DNA from: Synergistaceae bacterium
GTDB lineage: Bacteria > Synergistota > Synergistia > Synergistales > Synergistaceae
DNA: 35,707 nucleotides
Assembly (NCBI GenBank): GCA_031263445.1
Contig: JAISFV010000012.1
Location: forward strand, 1 to 35,707
Direction of reading: 5' to 3'
The stretch's first letter is position 1, and every line of letters begins with the position of its first letter. The position numbers were made by a program, and so were the translations under genes. The notes below the pieces were generated by a model, which was not told the DNA's origin, did not search any database, and saw only the letters and a program-made list of their open reading frames with translations. Below are positions 8,159 to 14,049 of the stretch, in pieces.

Positions 8159-9289
8159 TTACTTTTCCTCCCAGACTGCGAGCGCGTCCTTCATGAAGTC
8201 GCGGACACCCGCGCTGCCCGCTCCCAGGGCGGCGTAAAGGCAGCCAAGCGCGAGCGAGATCTCAGGCCACCTCACGTCGTGGTAGTGCGACATCCTGATT
8301 ATCTTCCCCTTCAGTTCGCCCTGCCCGCCGGCCGGCTCTACCCCTGCGGCCTTGAGTGCCTTCGAGACTGCCGCGATATCCCCGGACGGTGATGAGAAGG
8401 CCGTGACCCCGGGCGAGCGGAAATTCTCGTCCTTGACGAGCAGGCTGAAGCCTAGCGACTCTATCCCTGCGGCAAGGGAACGGGCCGCGCGGCTGCGGAG
8501 GCTGAACCAGCCGTCGATCAGTATCTCGTCCAGCGCCGCGTCCAGGGCGTAGTACAGTGACACGGGCGGCGTGTACGGGTTCTCTGGGGCGTCCTTGTCC
8601 AGCAGTTTCTTCTGGCGGGCGAGGTCGAAGTAGTAGCTCGCGCACTTCCTCTTGGAAACGGCCTCCCAGCCCCTCTCGGACAGCCAGACGAGCCCCAGTC
8701 CGGGTGGCGTGAGCAGCCCCTTCTGCGAAGCGGTGGCGAGGCCGTCTATGCCCCACTCTTCCGGGAAACAGGGCATCGCCCCGACAGAGCTCACGCCGTC
8801 CACCAAGATCAGCGGACGCTTGTCCTTGGGGATGGCGGCGATTATTTTGTCGATGGGGTTGAAGACCCCGGTGGACGTCTCGTTCTGCGTGAGCAGCAGG
8901 ACGCCGCAACCCGGGTTGCGCTCCACGGCGGCTGCGGCCACATCAGGTGTAACGCCCTCGCCTAACGGGACGTCCACGCTCACGATTTTCGCGCCGTAGA
9001 GCGCCGTTATCTCGCGGAATCGGTCACCGAAGACCCCGCAGGAGACGGAGAGGGCCGTCACGTCCGGCCCGGTGAAGTTAGCGGCCAGGGCTTCGAGCGC
9101 GCCTGTCCCGGAGGACGGGAACAACACGGTCCTCCCGCCGCTTCGTAACAGCCGCGCCAGCTTATCCTCTATGGAGAGGAAGAGGCCGGAGAAATCGCCC
9201 CCCCTATGACCTATGAGCGGCCTTGCCTGGCTGATGGAGACGTTCGGGGACACCGGGACCGGCCCTGGGGTCATCAAGTACCTGTTCAT
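8159..9289 (-). CDS. Class V aminotransferase, probable phosphoserine aminotransferase
   Basis: 376 residues of the alanine-glyoxylate/serine-pyruvate aminotransferase family. The N-terminus has the family TPGPVPV signature (7-13), SSGTGALEA (59-67) contacts the PLP phosphate, D164 (LVDGVSS) binds the pyridine nitrogen and K190 (SQKGLL) is the Schiff-base lysine. The family can interconvert serine with hydroxypyruvate or glycine with glyoxylate. Being first in an operon with serA, and lacking a separate serC here, it most likely converts 3-phosphohydroxypyruvate to phosphoserine, a role reported for related class V enzymes in methanogens. ATG start at 9287-9289 with GAGGAGG nine bases upstream. 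Expression is probably governed by the leader at 9373-9716. Family is certain; substrate is inferred from context. Confidence 0.82.
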   Translation of the reverse strand: MNRYLMTPGPVPVSPNVSISQARPLIGHRGGDFSGLFLSIEDKLARLLRSGGRTVLFPSSGTGALEALAANFTGPDVTALSVSCGVFGDRFREITALYGAKIVSVDVPLGEGVTPDVAAAAVERNPGCGVLLLTQNETSTGVFNPIDKIIAAIPKDKRPLILVDGVSSVGAMPCFPEEWGIDGLATASQKGLLTPPGLGLVWLSERGWEAVSKRKCASYYFDLARQKKLLDKDAPENPYTPPVSLYYALDAALDEILIDGWFSLRSRAARSLAAGIESLGFSLLVKDENFRSPGVTAFSSPSGDIAAVSKALKAAGVEPAGGQGELKGKIIRMSHYHDVRWPEISLALGCLYAALGAGSAGVRDFMKDALAVWEEK

Positions 9290-9375
9290 GCGAAAAAACC
9301 TCCTCAGTAGTGTGATAGCTTCAGGCCCGGGGGCAGTTTTTTGATTCTCTATCCCTTTGCCCCCATGCCTTTTAC

Positions 9376-9408
9376 AAAAAAAGCGAGGATCCTTTCGGTT
9401 CCTCGCTT
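9376..9408 (-). terminator. Intrinsic terminator (attenuator) ahead of the serine operon
   Basis: On the minus strand, AAGCGAGGA (9408-9400) pairs over nine base pairs with TCCTCGCTT (9389-9381) around a ten-base loop, whose CC/GG can extend the stem. Seven T's (plus-strand A's at 9376-9382) begin within and follow the 3' arm. It lies about 85 bp upstream of the aminotransferase start, downstream of the leader ORF, with no full-length gene in front of it. That position fits an attenuator rather than a gene-end terminator. Confidence 0.85.
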
Positions 9409-9495
9409 CGTAAACTCGATGAAATCTTTTTTGTTAAATCGAGCGGACAGTCAGATCAGGGTTTTCGCATTGAACCAAACTCTCCGAGGCGAGGA
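9400..9495 (-). promoter_or_regulatory. Proposed antiterminator pairing of the serine attenuator
   Basis: Minus-strand TCCTCGC at 9495-9489, inside the leader ORF, is an exact copy of the terminator's 3' arm. It can therefore pair with the terminator's 5' arm GCGAGGA at 9406-9400. One mismatch then three more pairs (9487-9485 with 9410-9408) extend it to ten pairs. A ribosome stalled on the serine run would leave 9495-9485 free to form this antiterminator. A ribosome running on to the stop at 9456 would cover it. Pairing is visible in sequence; the switching mechanism is inferred. Confidence 0.6.
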
Positions 9496-9599
9496 GCATA
9501 AAGAAGCCGTGTGGCTCCGCTAGAGGCGCCGGAGCAACTGGAGGAGGACCGTCCTATCCCGAAACACGAAACGCCGAACGACCTGATGATCAAGCCCAC
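9456..9599 (-). CDS. Serine-rich leader peptide of the serine operon
   Basis: A 47-codon ORF on the minus strand from GTG (9599-9597) to TGA (9458-9456). GGAGGAGGA (9616-9608) lies eight bases before the start, an excellent ribosome binding site; a TTG two codons later is an alternative start. Residues 18-27 read SSSSCSGASS: seven serines in ten residues using TCC, AGT, TCT and AGC, so both serine codon boxes are sampled. Ten of 47 residues are serine overall. It lies between a strong promoter and an intrinsic terminator ahead of the aminotransferase-serA-phosphatase operon. The layout is that of leader peptides such as those of trp and his operons: stalling at serine codons when charged tRNA-Ser is scarce would favour antitermination. 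The codon run, binding site and terminator are direct observations; the mechanism is inference. Confidence 0.78.
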   Translation of the reverse strand: MGLIIRSFGVSCFGIGRSSSSCSGASSGATRLLYAPRLGEFGSMRKP

Positions 9600-9722
9600 T
9601 GACTTCTTCCTCCTCCGCGCAGAAAAAATTTAAATCCTGTCAGGATCCGTGTCCTAAAAACCTTAAACGTTGTTTCTGTATTTTAATCATCGACTCCTAG
9701 GCGCGATGCTTTGAATGGTGAA

Positions 9723-9751
9723 CTTATACCATCAATATGGCGGTATGTCAA
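9723..9751 (-). promoter_or_regulatory. Strong sigma70 promoter for the serine leader and operon
   Basis: On the minus strand a perfect TTGACA (9751-9746) is followed after exactly 17 bp by TATAAG (9728-9723). Transcription would start near 9716, giving about 115 nt before the leader ORF. The adjoining rpsF promoter fires in the other direction and starts about 65 bp away, so the two do not overlap. Confidence 0.8.
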
Positions 9752-9783
9752 TCTCCTCCTCTGTGAGGACATTATCGCTCCCC

Positions 9784-9812
9784 GGCCGGAGTCGAACTCG
9801 CCTTGTTTTTTT
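9784..9812 (+). terminator. Short hairpin followed by seven T's upstream of rpsF
   Basis: GAGT (9789-9792) pairs with ACTC (9796-9799), with further G-C pairs outward interrupted by bulges. TTG and seven T's follow (9806-9812). It ends just before the rpsF -35 element and could stop antisense read-through reaching the rpsF promoter. The stem is imperfect, so this is tentative. Confidence 0.35.
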
Positions 9813-9816
9813 GAGC

Positions 9817-9845
9817 TTGCGCGATGGCGCGCCGCAGGATATAAT
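9817..9845 (+). promoter_or_regulatory. Promoter of the rpsF operon
   Basis: TTGCGC (9817-9822) and a perfect TATAAT (9840-9845) are separated by 17 bp. Transcription would begin near 9852, leaving about 85 nt of leader before rpsF. Confidence 0.72.
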
Positions 9846-9859
9846 AACTCGCTGTTATA

Positions 9860-9928
9860 TCCCTGCCTCCTTCGGGAGATGGAGGCCGAGAGGCCGTTTA
9901 TGCGGCCTGTAAGACCATAGGGAGGAGG
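9860..9928 (+). promoter_or_regulatory. Structured rpsF leader, candidate S6:S18 autoregulatory element
   Basis: Within the short leader, GCCTCC pairs with GGAGGC around a ten-base loop. It is followed directly by AGGCCG-TTTATG-CGGCCT, a perfect six-pair stem, and then the ribosome binding site GGAGGAGG at 9921-9928. Many bacteria have an S6:S18-binding RNA in this position. I see the hairpins but have not matched the known motif base by base. Confidence 0.35.
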
Positions 9929-9936
9929 TGACTCTT

Positions 9937-10221
9937 GTGCGGCTTTACGAATTAACGGTAATACTAGTTTCGGAACTGGAGGATCACAAAGCGGCTACCG
10001 AGGAGATAGCGGAGGTTGTGCGCGGGCTTGGCGCGGAGGTTGAGAAGATCGATTTCTGGGGCAATAAGCGTTTCGCGTATCCTGTCAAGAAACAGATGGA
10101 AGGCTTCTACTCAATGATAACGATGAAAGCCCCATCCGAGCAGATCCAGGAGCTTGACCGGCTTCTCAGCCTGCGCTCGCAGATATTGCGGCATCTTATC
10201 GTATCAATGGACGAGGAGTAA
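9937..10221 (+). CDS. rpsF: Small ribosomal subunit protein bS6
   Basis: 94 residues starting MRLYELTVIL, the usual S6 N-terminus, and ending in the ILRHLIVSMDEE segment typical of the C-terminal strand. S6 binds S18 on the 30S platform. I chose the GTG at 9937 over the in-frame GTG at 9928: GGAGGAGG at 9921-9928 is correctly spaced (eight bases) for 9937 and itself overlaps the earlier codon. First gene of rpsF-ssb-rpsR, the common bacterial order. Confidence 0.95.
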   Translation: MRLYELTVILVSELEDHKAATEEIAEVVRGLGAEVEKIDFWGNKRFAYPVKKQMEGFYSMITMKAPSEQIQELDRLLSLRSQILRHLIVSMDEE

Positions 10222-10229
10222 GATCTGCC

Positions 10230-10793
10230 ATGGCCAGAGGCTTCAACAAAGTGATAATAATGGGCAACCTCGCGCGCGACCCCGACGTGAGGCACACGCC
10301 CAGCAAACAGAAGGTCGCGCGGATTACCGTGGCTGTCGGCCGTCAGTGGAAGAACAAGGCAACCGGCGAGCTCCAGAGCCAGACTGACTTCATACCGGTG
10401 GTCGCCTGGGCGTCGCTCGCTGACCTGTGCGACCGCTACCTGCGCAAGGGCAGGCCCGTCTTGGTGGAGGGGCGGATGCAGGTCCGCGATTACGATGACC
10501 AGAAGACCGGCACCAGGAAGTGGGTGACCGAGGTCATAGCCGAAAACCTGACGCTGCTCCCAGGCGGCCGCAGGGAGGATGACGCATATGGCGATATCCC
10601 GGCGCCGCGTCCGCAGCAGACGTATCAGAGCCAGGCGCCGGCCGGAGGCGCGAGACGCGCGCCCCAGCCCGCCGCGTCAGACGGGGACGTCGGCAGCCTG
10701 AGGGACGAGATAGACTTCGAAGAAGACTTCCCCCTCGATTTTTCCGAGCTCGGTGACTCGCAGGGGAGCGGCGACGTTGATGTCCCGTTTTAG
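10230..10793 (+). CDS. ssb: Single-stranded DNA-binding protein
   Basis: 187 residues. The N-terminal OB fold (about 1-112) shows the family signatures: FNKVIIMGNLARDPDVRHT, DFIPVVAWASLADLCDRYLRKGRPVLVEGRMQ split over the core strands, and VTEVIAENLTLL. A low-complexity Gln/Pro/Ala linker (about 120-165) follows. The acidic tail ends DVDVPF, corresponding to the conserved C-terminal tip (DDDIPF-type) that recruits replication and repair partners. It lies eight bases past rpsF and before rpsR, where SSB normally sits. Confidence 0.96.
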   Translation: MARGFNKVIIMGNLARDPDVRHTPSKQKVARITVAVGRQWKNKATGELQSQTDFIPVVAWASLADLCDRYLRKGRPVLVEGRMQVRDYDDQKTGTRKWVTEVIAENLTLLPGGRREDDAYGDIPAPRPQQTYQSQAPAGGARRAPQPAASDGDVGSLRDEIDFEEDFPLDFSELGDSQGSGDVDVPF

Positions 10794-10814
10794 CGAAGGA
10801 GATGGATTTTAAAG

Positions 10815-11051
10815 ATGGATAATCAGTTCAGGAAAAGGCGCAAGCGCCGCCCTAAGGTATGTCACTACTGCGTGGACAAGATCGACCGCGTGGATTACAA
10901 GGAATCAGAGAAGCTCCGCAGGTACATAACGGACAGGGGCAAGATAATCCCCAGGCGCGTCACAGGCACCTGCGCCAAGCACCAGCGCCAGTTGACGAGA
11001 GCGATAAAGCGGGCGCGTTTCCTGGCCCTCCTGCCCTTTACCTCAGACTAA
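10815..11051 (+). CDS. rpsR: Small ribosomal subunit protein bS18
   Basis: 78 residues. It contains [15 protein letters not shown], then [35 protein letters not shown], the S18 core signature that binds 16S rRNA and S6. The CxxC and the later cysteine (GTCAKH) suggest the zinc-ribbon-retaining form of S18. The GAAGGAG upstream is about 13 bases from the ATG, slightly long. It is followed directly by a terminator-like hairpin. Confidence 0.96.
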   Translation: MDNQFRKRRKRRPKVCHYCVDKIDRVDYKESEKLRRYITDRGKIIPRRVTGTCAKHQRQLTRAIKRARFLALLPFTSD

Positions 11052-11070
11052 ACGAGCGTCGGACGTATGC

Positions 11071-11100
11071 GGGGGGGCTTTGCCCCTCCTTTTCTCTTTA
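11071..11100 (+). terminator. Intrinsic terminator between rpsR and yybS
   Basis: GGGGGGGC (11071-11078) pairs with GCCCCTCC (11082-11089), with one G-T pair, over a three-base loop. A T-rich tract (TTTTCTCTTTA) follows. It lies 20 bp past the rpsR stop and would reduce read-through into yybS-rplI-dnaB. Confidence 0.7.
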
Positions 11101-11124
11101 TTTTATGGTTTGCATGGTGATCGG

Positions 11125-12078
11125 ATGCCTTCCAACACAGTGACGCGCGAGTGGGTTTTGTGCTCGGCGGCGGGGCTGGCCCTCTTCATCGCCTGCCTGG
11201 CGTTTCCGGCGCTCTCCCCGGTAATCCTGATGATATGTCCCTTCCCTCAGGCCCTGCTCACCTACGGGCGCGGCGTCCGGGCAGGGACGCTCTCCGTGCT
11301 GTGCGTCTCAAGCGCGCTCTTTGCCGCATTCCTTGCTGTGCCGTCGGTCATATACGTTTTGTCGATAGGCTCAGTCGGCATCCTGCTCGGGGCAGCGGCG
11401 AGGAAGTTCAATGGCGCGGACGCTCTGCTGGCAGGCATAATTTGCTCCCTCTGCTGCAAGCTGGCGGCGACGTATTTCCTGTACAGGGCAACTGGCTTCA
11501 ACTTGCTCTCGCCGGATCCGGCGGGGGTAGAGCAGACGCTCCTGGCCTTGTTCGAAAGCCGCATGGCGACCTTGCCCGGCATCGACGCGTCCGCTCTCAG
11601 GGAGGACATTTCCAGCAGGGTGCGTTACATCCTTCTGCTCATCCCGTTCAACATGATCCTCTTTTCGTCCCTTGAGGTATTCCTTTCGTATACCCTGTCG
11701 TCGAGGGTACACGCGGCGCGCGGAGGGGAGGCTTTCTTTAAGCTGCCCCCGTTCGGGAAGTGGTCGTTTCCAAAGAACATCCTGGCAACGCTCATGGTTG
11801 CGCTCGTTTGCGGGTACGTGTCGCAGCGTAACCCCGACGCCTATTTGCTGGCGCAGGTCAGCGCCAACCTTGGCACGCTTGCATGGACGCTCTTCGCCGT
11901 CCAGGGGCTTGCCGTCGCGTACTATTTTATGGAGGCCAGAGGGTTTCCCAAAGCCGTGCGAGTTGCTATTATACTGTTAACCCCGATAACCCAATATCTG
12001 GGGAGCTTATTTTCCATCGTCGGGATAATCGACATGGGGTTCGACCTGCGAAAAAGGGCAAGGAGGAAACAGCCGTGA
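11125..12078 (+). CDS. YybS-family (DUF2232) multi-pass membrane protein
   Basis: About 317 residues from the ATG at 11125. In-frame TTG at 11080 is possible, but it lies inside the terminator hairpin, so I prefer the ATG. About eight hydrophobic segments cover most of the chain. The C-terminal part, with the TPITQYLGSLFSIVGIIDMGFDLRKR stretch, is typical of YybS proteins. Function is unknown; the family is recognised partly by its place between rpsR and rplI, as in Bacillus. Its stop overlaps the rplI GTG start by four bases. Domain assignment comes from topology and context, not a catalytic motif. Confidence 0.75.
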   Translation: MPSNTVTREWVLCSAAGLALFIACLAFPALSPVILMICPFPQALLTYGRGVRAGTLSVLCVSSALFAAFLAVPSVIYVLSIGSVGILLGAAARKFNGADALLAGIICSLCCKLAATYFLYRATGFNLLSPDPAGVEQTLLALFESRMATLPGIDASALREDISSRVRYILLLIPFNMILFSSLEVFLSYTLSSRVHAARGGEAFFKLPPFGKWSFPKNILATLMVALVCGYVSQRNPDAYLLAQVSANLGTLAWTLFAVQGLAVAYYFMEARGFPKAVRVAIILLTPITQYLGSLFSIVGIIDMGFDLRKRARRKQP

Positions 12079-12521
12079 AGGTCATTTTGGTTCAGGACGT
12101 GAACAAACTGGGGTCTAAAGGCGATCTGGTCGAGGTCGCCGAGGGATATGGCAGAAACTTCCTGCTCAAGAAAAAGCTCGCTGTGGAGGGGACCCAGGGC
12201 AAGGTCAAGGAGTGGGAGGAACAGCAGAAGGCGAAGGAAAACCGCGAGGCCAGGCAACACGCCCAGGCTGTCGAAATAAAGAAGAAGATCGGCGGCAAGA
12301 TGGTCGCCGTCAGGATGAGCTCCGGCGACGAGGGGCGCCTCTTCGGGAGCGTGACGAGCCAGCAGGTGGCCATGGCCGTCTGCGAACAGCTCTCCGTGGA
12401 GGTCGATAAAAAGGAAATCAAGCTGGACGAGCAGATAAAGCGGCTAGGCAGGTATCCCTTCAAGATCAGGCTCTCAGCCGGGGTTGAGGCGGAAATGACT
12501 CTGTCGGTAGAGGCTGGCTAG
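12075..12521 (+). CDS. rplI: Large ribosomal subunit protein bL9
   Basis: 148 residues, the normal L9 length. The N-terminal domain begins MKVILVQDVNKLGSKGDLVEVAEGYGRNFL, a central charged helix follows (about 40-75, VKEWEEQQKAKENREARQ), and the C-terminal RNA-binding domain includes DEGRLFGSVTSQQVA. GTG start at 12075 with AGGAGG eight bases upstream, overlapping the yybS stop. Confidence 0.97.
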   Translation: MKVILVQDVNKLGSKGDLVEVAEGYGRNFLLKKKLAVEGTQGKVKEWEEQQKAKENREARQHAQAVEIKKKIGGKMVAVRMSSGDEGRLFGSVTSQQVAMAVCEQLSVEVDKKEIKLDEQIKRLGRYPFKIRLSAGVEAEMTLSVEAG

Positions 12522-12522
12522 A

Positions 12523-13872
12523 TTGCGGGAGTCAGGGGCGGAAAGGATACCGCCGAACAACCTGGACGCCGAAAGGGCCGTGCTGGGCTCTTGCCTCTTG
12601 GATCGCGACGCGCTCTTGCGCGTGGTGGAGGCGCTGCGCCCGGAGGATTTCTATGAGCCGCGCCACGGCATGGCCTTCAAGGCGATGACGGATATGGCGG
12701 AGAGGGATAAGTCGGTGGACTCGCTGACGTTCCAGGAGGAGCTGTCGAGGCGCGGTCTGCTGGAGCGCATAGGCGGCGCGCCGTTCATAGCGATGCTTGT
12801 GGACGCGGTCACGACGACCGCGAACGTGGAGTATCACTGCGACATAGTGAGGGACAAGTCTGTCCACAGGGAACTCATCAAGGTAGGCGCAGAAATCGCG
12901 CGCACCGGGTTCAGCGAGGACGTGGAGTCCTCGGAGGCCCTCTCCTCCGCCGAGAAGCAAGTTTTTGAGATCGCACGCGGCACGACGTCGCGCATCCGCA
13001 AAATATCGAGCGTGGTCGTGACCACTTTCGACGAGATAGAGCGGAGCCTCTCCGAAGGGGCCACGGCCAACGGGGTCCCCTCAGGCTTCACCGATTTTGA
13101 CAGACTGACGGGGGGATTCCAGCCCGGTAGCCTCAATATAGTGGCCGCGCGCCCGTCGATGGGGAAGACTGCGTTCGCGCTGAACATAGCGGAACACGCG
13201 GCTTTGATAAACAACGTCCCGGTGCTGATATTCAGCCTCGAAATGTCGGCCGAGCAGCTCGCGGGGAGGCTCCTCAGCTCCGTCGCCAGGGTGAACCTGC
13301 GGGAACTCCAGCAGTCGAACAACGTGAGGACGGATCAATGGAACGCGCTCACGGATGCAGTGGCCAGGCTCAGCAGGTCTCCGATTTTCATAGACGACAG
13401 CTCGACGCTGTCAACGATGGAGCTTCGGTCCCGCTGCAGGAGGTTCTTCGCGGAGCATAGGGACACCAAGAGCCTCGTGATAGTCGACTACCTCCAGCTC
13501 ATGGTGAACTCCAGGAGGGCGGAAAACCGCCAGCAGGAGGTCTCAGACATCTCGCGCGCCATGAAGGGTCTCGCCCGCGAATTCGCGGTGCCTGTGATAG
13601 CCCTGTCGCAGCTCTCGCGAGAGGTCGAAAAGCGCGGATCGGACAAGCGCCCTATGCTCTCTGACCTCAGGGACAGCGGGGCCATCGAGCAAGACGCGGA
13701 TCTCGTGGCGTTCCTCTACAGGCCGGCATACTATCAGCAAGCAAAGGACTCGGCGGATCCGACCGCCGAGGTGGCGATCGCGAAACACAGAAACGGGCCG
13801 ACGGGGAAGGCCGACCTCCTGTTTTACAGGGAGTTCTCAAGATTCGATAACCTTGCCCGCCGCCAGCGCTGA
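12523..13872 (+). CDS. dnaB: Replicative DNA helicase
   Basis: 449 residues. The N-terminal helicase-loader domain begins IPPNNLDAERAVLGSCLLD. A RecA-like C-terminal domain follows with Walker A (RPSMGKTA, K215), the Walker B region VIVDYLQLM and the DnaB4 segment SQLSREVEKR followed by LSDLRDSGAIEQDADLV. It unwinds DNA ahead of the replisome as a hexamer. The likely start is TTG at 12523, one base past the rplI stop, with an AGAGG-type site inside rplI. No intein is visible. The coding sequence is ordinary for the family. Confidence 0.96.
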   Translation: MRESGAERIPPNNLDAERAVLGSCLLDRDALLRVVEALRPEDFYEPRHGMAFKAMTDMAERDKSVDSLTFQEELSRRGLLERIGGAPFIAMLVDAVTTTANVEYHCDIVRDKSVHRELIKVGAEIARTGFSEDVESSEALSSAEKQVFEIARGTTSRIRKISSVVVTTFDEIERSLSEGATANGVPSGFTDFDRLTGGFQPGSLNIVAARPSMGKTAFALNIAEHAALINNVPVLIFSLEMSAEQLAGRLLSSVARVNLRELQQSNNVRTDQWNALTDAVARLSRSPIFIDDSSTLSTMELRSRCRRFFAEHRDTKSLVIVDYLQLMVNSRRAENRQQEVSDISRAMKGLAREFAVPVIALSQLSREVEKRGSDKRPMLSDLRDSGAIEQDADLVAFLYRPAYYQQAKDSADPTAEVAIAKHRNGPTGKADLLFYREFSRFDNLARRQR

Positions 13873-13880
13873 TATATGGG

Positions 13881-13899
13881 TCAGGGGATCCCTGATTGA
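13881..13899 (+). terminator. Small hairpin after dnaB
   Basis: TCAGGG-GAT-CCCTGA (about 13881-13895) is a short perfect stem ten bases past the dnaB stop. No T-tract follows (ATTGACGAA), so termination is doubtful. Confidence 0.3.
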
Positions 13900-13903
13900 C
13901 GAA

Positions 13904-13946
13904 TCTGCCCCATTTCGCTCTGGAGTACATTTAACCAGCGATTCAT
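13904..13946 (+). repeat. Intergenic repeat copy A
   Basis: A 43 bp element matching 28699-28740 at 37 of 43 aligned columns. The shared core is TTTCGCTCNGGAGNACATTT with a CAGCG(A/G)TTCAT end. Copy A starts about 31 bp after the dnaB stop. Internally it contains two related sub-units beginning CATTT. The layout recalls the multiple short terminal repeats of IS21-type elements, but no transposase is nearby. Confidence 0.55.
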
Positions 13947-14049
13947 CAGGTGACGCGGGCGCGATGTTTTGGTATCCTTGTACAAATATACACTGCGGAA
14001 AGGGTCCGAATGAAATAGACTACGACTGACACTCCCGGGGGGCGTTGCT

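Noticed and set aside
9373-9660. T-box, 6S RNA or SRP RNA in the leader of the serine operon
   Set aside because: The T-box AGGGTGGNACCGCG motif is absent, as is the SRP GGUCAGGUCCGGAAGGAAGCAGCC-type loop. The region is explained better by a Ser-rich ORF plus attenuator.
9774-9803. tRNA T-arm-like sequence on the minus strand (GTTCGACTC)
   Set aside because: The T-stem has two mismatches, no matching acceptor 5' half, D-arm or anticodon arm lies upstream, and no CCA end follows.
9711-9920. Two overlapping plus-strand frames of 65-69 codons upstream of rpsF
   Set aside because: They run through the rpsF promoter and leader, share DNA in two frames and resemble no protein.
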